Under the pieces are notes generated by a model. That model was given only the letters and a program-made list of their open reading frames with translations. It was not told the DNA's origin and searched no databases. Below, in pieces: positions 63,675-64,000 of a stretch of DNA of 64,000 bases. A program made the translations under genes and the position numbers. The DNA lies in contig NZ_CP076061.1 of assembly GCF_018729255.1 (NCBI RefSeq), positions 2,232,001-2,296,000 of the forward strand, given 5' to 3'. This DNA comes from Cupriavidus sp. EM10. GTDB lineage: Bacteria; Pseudomonadota; Gammaproteobacteria; Burkholderiales; Burkholderiaceae. Each line of letters opens with the position of its first letter. The first letter of the stretch is position 1.

Positions 63675-64000
63675 TCAGCCGTCAGTGGCGATCGGGAATT
63701 CGAGCCAGACGGTCAAGCCGGTCGACGGGCTTTGCAGCGTGAGTTTTCCTCCGTACTCGGACGCGATGGCCTGGACGATGGCGAGTCCGAGTCCGCTTCC
63801 CTCGACGGACGGATTGCAGCGCCAGAAGCGCTCTGTCGCGTGCTTAATCTGATCGGGCGAGAGACCTGGTCCACGGTCCACCACGAATAGGCGGACCCCT
63901 CGGCTGCCGGTCAGCTCGATGCCCGTATCTACGACGGTATCGAACGGTGCATGTCGCAAGGCATTTTCCAGCAGGTTCCGTATTGCCGACGCGAGGAGTG
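63675..64000 (-). CDS. Sensor histidine kinase, C-terminal part (runs off right edge)
   Basis: Only the catalytic ATPase end is in the window. N box IRNLLENALRHAP, G1 VVDRGPGLS, F box TERFWRC and G2 GSGLGLAIVQAIASEYGG are all present, followed by the stop at 63675. This is a HisKA/HATPase sensor kinase of the OmpR-partner type. The response regulator and sensor domain would lie beyond 64000. It is transcribed in the same direction as dsbG and dsbD but is separated by about 230 bases. Confidence 0.9.
   Translation of the reverse strand, partial: LLASAIRNLLENALRHAPFDTVVDTGIELTGSRGVRLFVVDRGPGLSPDQIKHATERFWRCNPSVEGSGLGLAIVQAIASEYGGKLTLQSPSTGLTVWLEFPIATDG

Noticed and set aside
1..64000. CRISPR arrays, tRNA or rRNA genes, integrases and insertion sequences
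   Set aside because: I looked for regular direct repeats with spacers, cloverleaf-type sequences and transposase or integrase motifs and saw none that I could support.

Overview
The window is about 64 kb of high-GC DNA from a beta-proteobacterium, most likely Cupriavidus or a close relative in the Burkholderiaceae. Pointers are three orphan Bug/TctC-type receptors, paired LIV-type ABC operons, a kbl gene joined to an SDR-type threonine dehydrogenase (the type known from Cupriavidus necator), and an Xsc/Pta sulfonate route. I saw no rRNA, tRNA, CRISPR array, integrase or intact insertion sequence.

Layout. 1-3.8 kb: acid phosphatase (runs off the left edge), di-heme peroxidase and a small protein, with PhoB-box-like repeats nearby. 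3.8-10.3 kb: a LIV transporter operon ending in a cytosolic gamma-glutamyltransferase; the permease and both ATPases are one continuous reading frame. 10.5-12.9 kb: polysaccharide-deacetylase-like hydrolase, GntR regulator and flavin reductase. 12.9-20.1 kb: a second LIV operon behind a P5C dehydrogenase, with a divergent GntR regulator. 20.1-23.0 kb: threonine catabolism (kbl-tdh) with a divergent XRE-cupin regulator. 23.1-28.2 kb: MarR-controlled FUSC/DUF1656/HlyD/outer-membrane efflux operon. 28.2-32.8 kb: a lower-GC accessory segment with a decayed Phd-type antitoxin, an XRE gene with a truncated partner, an OLD-like AAA-TOPRIM ATPase and long non-coding stretches.

32.8-60.6 kb is the most interesting part and looks like one organosulfur catabolic regulon. 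It holds (i) MFS carrier, CoA-acylating aldehyde dehydrogenase and lipoyl-fused dihydrolipoyl dehydrogenase; (ii) two tandem IclR regulators; (iii) an orphan Bug receptor and a YeiH-type exporter; (iv) a plus-strand run GMC oxidoreductase, choline-sulfatase-like sulfatase, TPR protein, Bug receptor, AhpD-like protein, two DUF202 membrane proteins, and an orphan CobS/CobT AAA-VWA pair; (v) a minus-strand operon xsc, pta, PhnW-like aminotransferase, IclR, TauE; and (vi) a third Bug receptor. An inverted repeat of the form GGAAC-N5-GTTCC recurs in the control regions of these units, suggesting one IclR-type network. In the xsc operon the PhnW-family enzyme sits where a taurine:pyruvate aminotransferase would be expected, so it may be a non-orthologous source of sulfoacetaldehyde. 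60.6-64 kb: DsbD, DsbG and the C-terminal end of a sensor kinase.

Caution: at least eleven otherwise well conserved genes are broken by single missing bases, nearly all in short runs of one base (for example positions 1547, 13515, 25739, 25873, 35010, 37683, 42877, 52210, 61098, 61889). This looks like a base-calling artefact rather than real decay. I annotate those genes as single CDSs spanning the shift.
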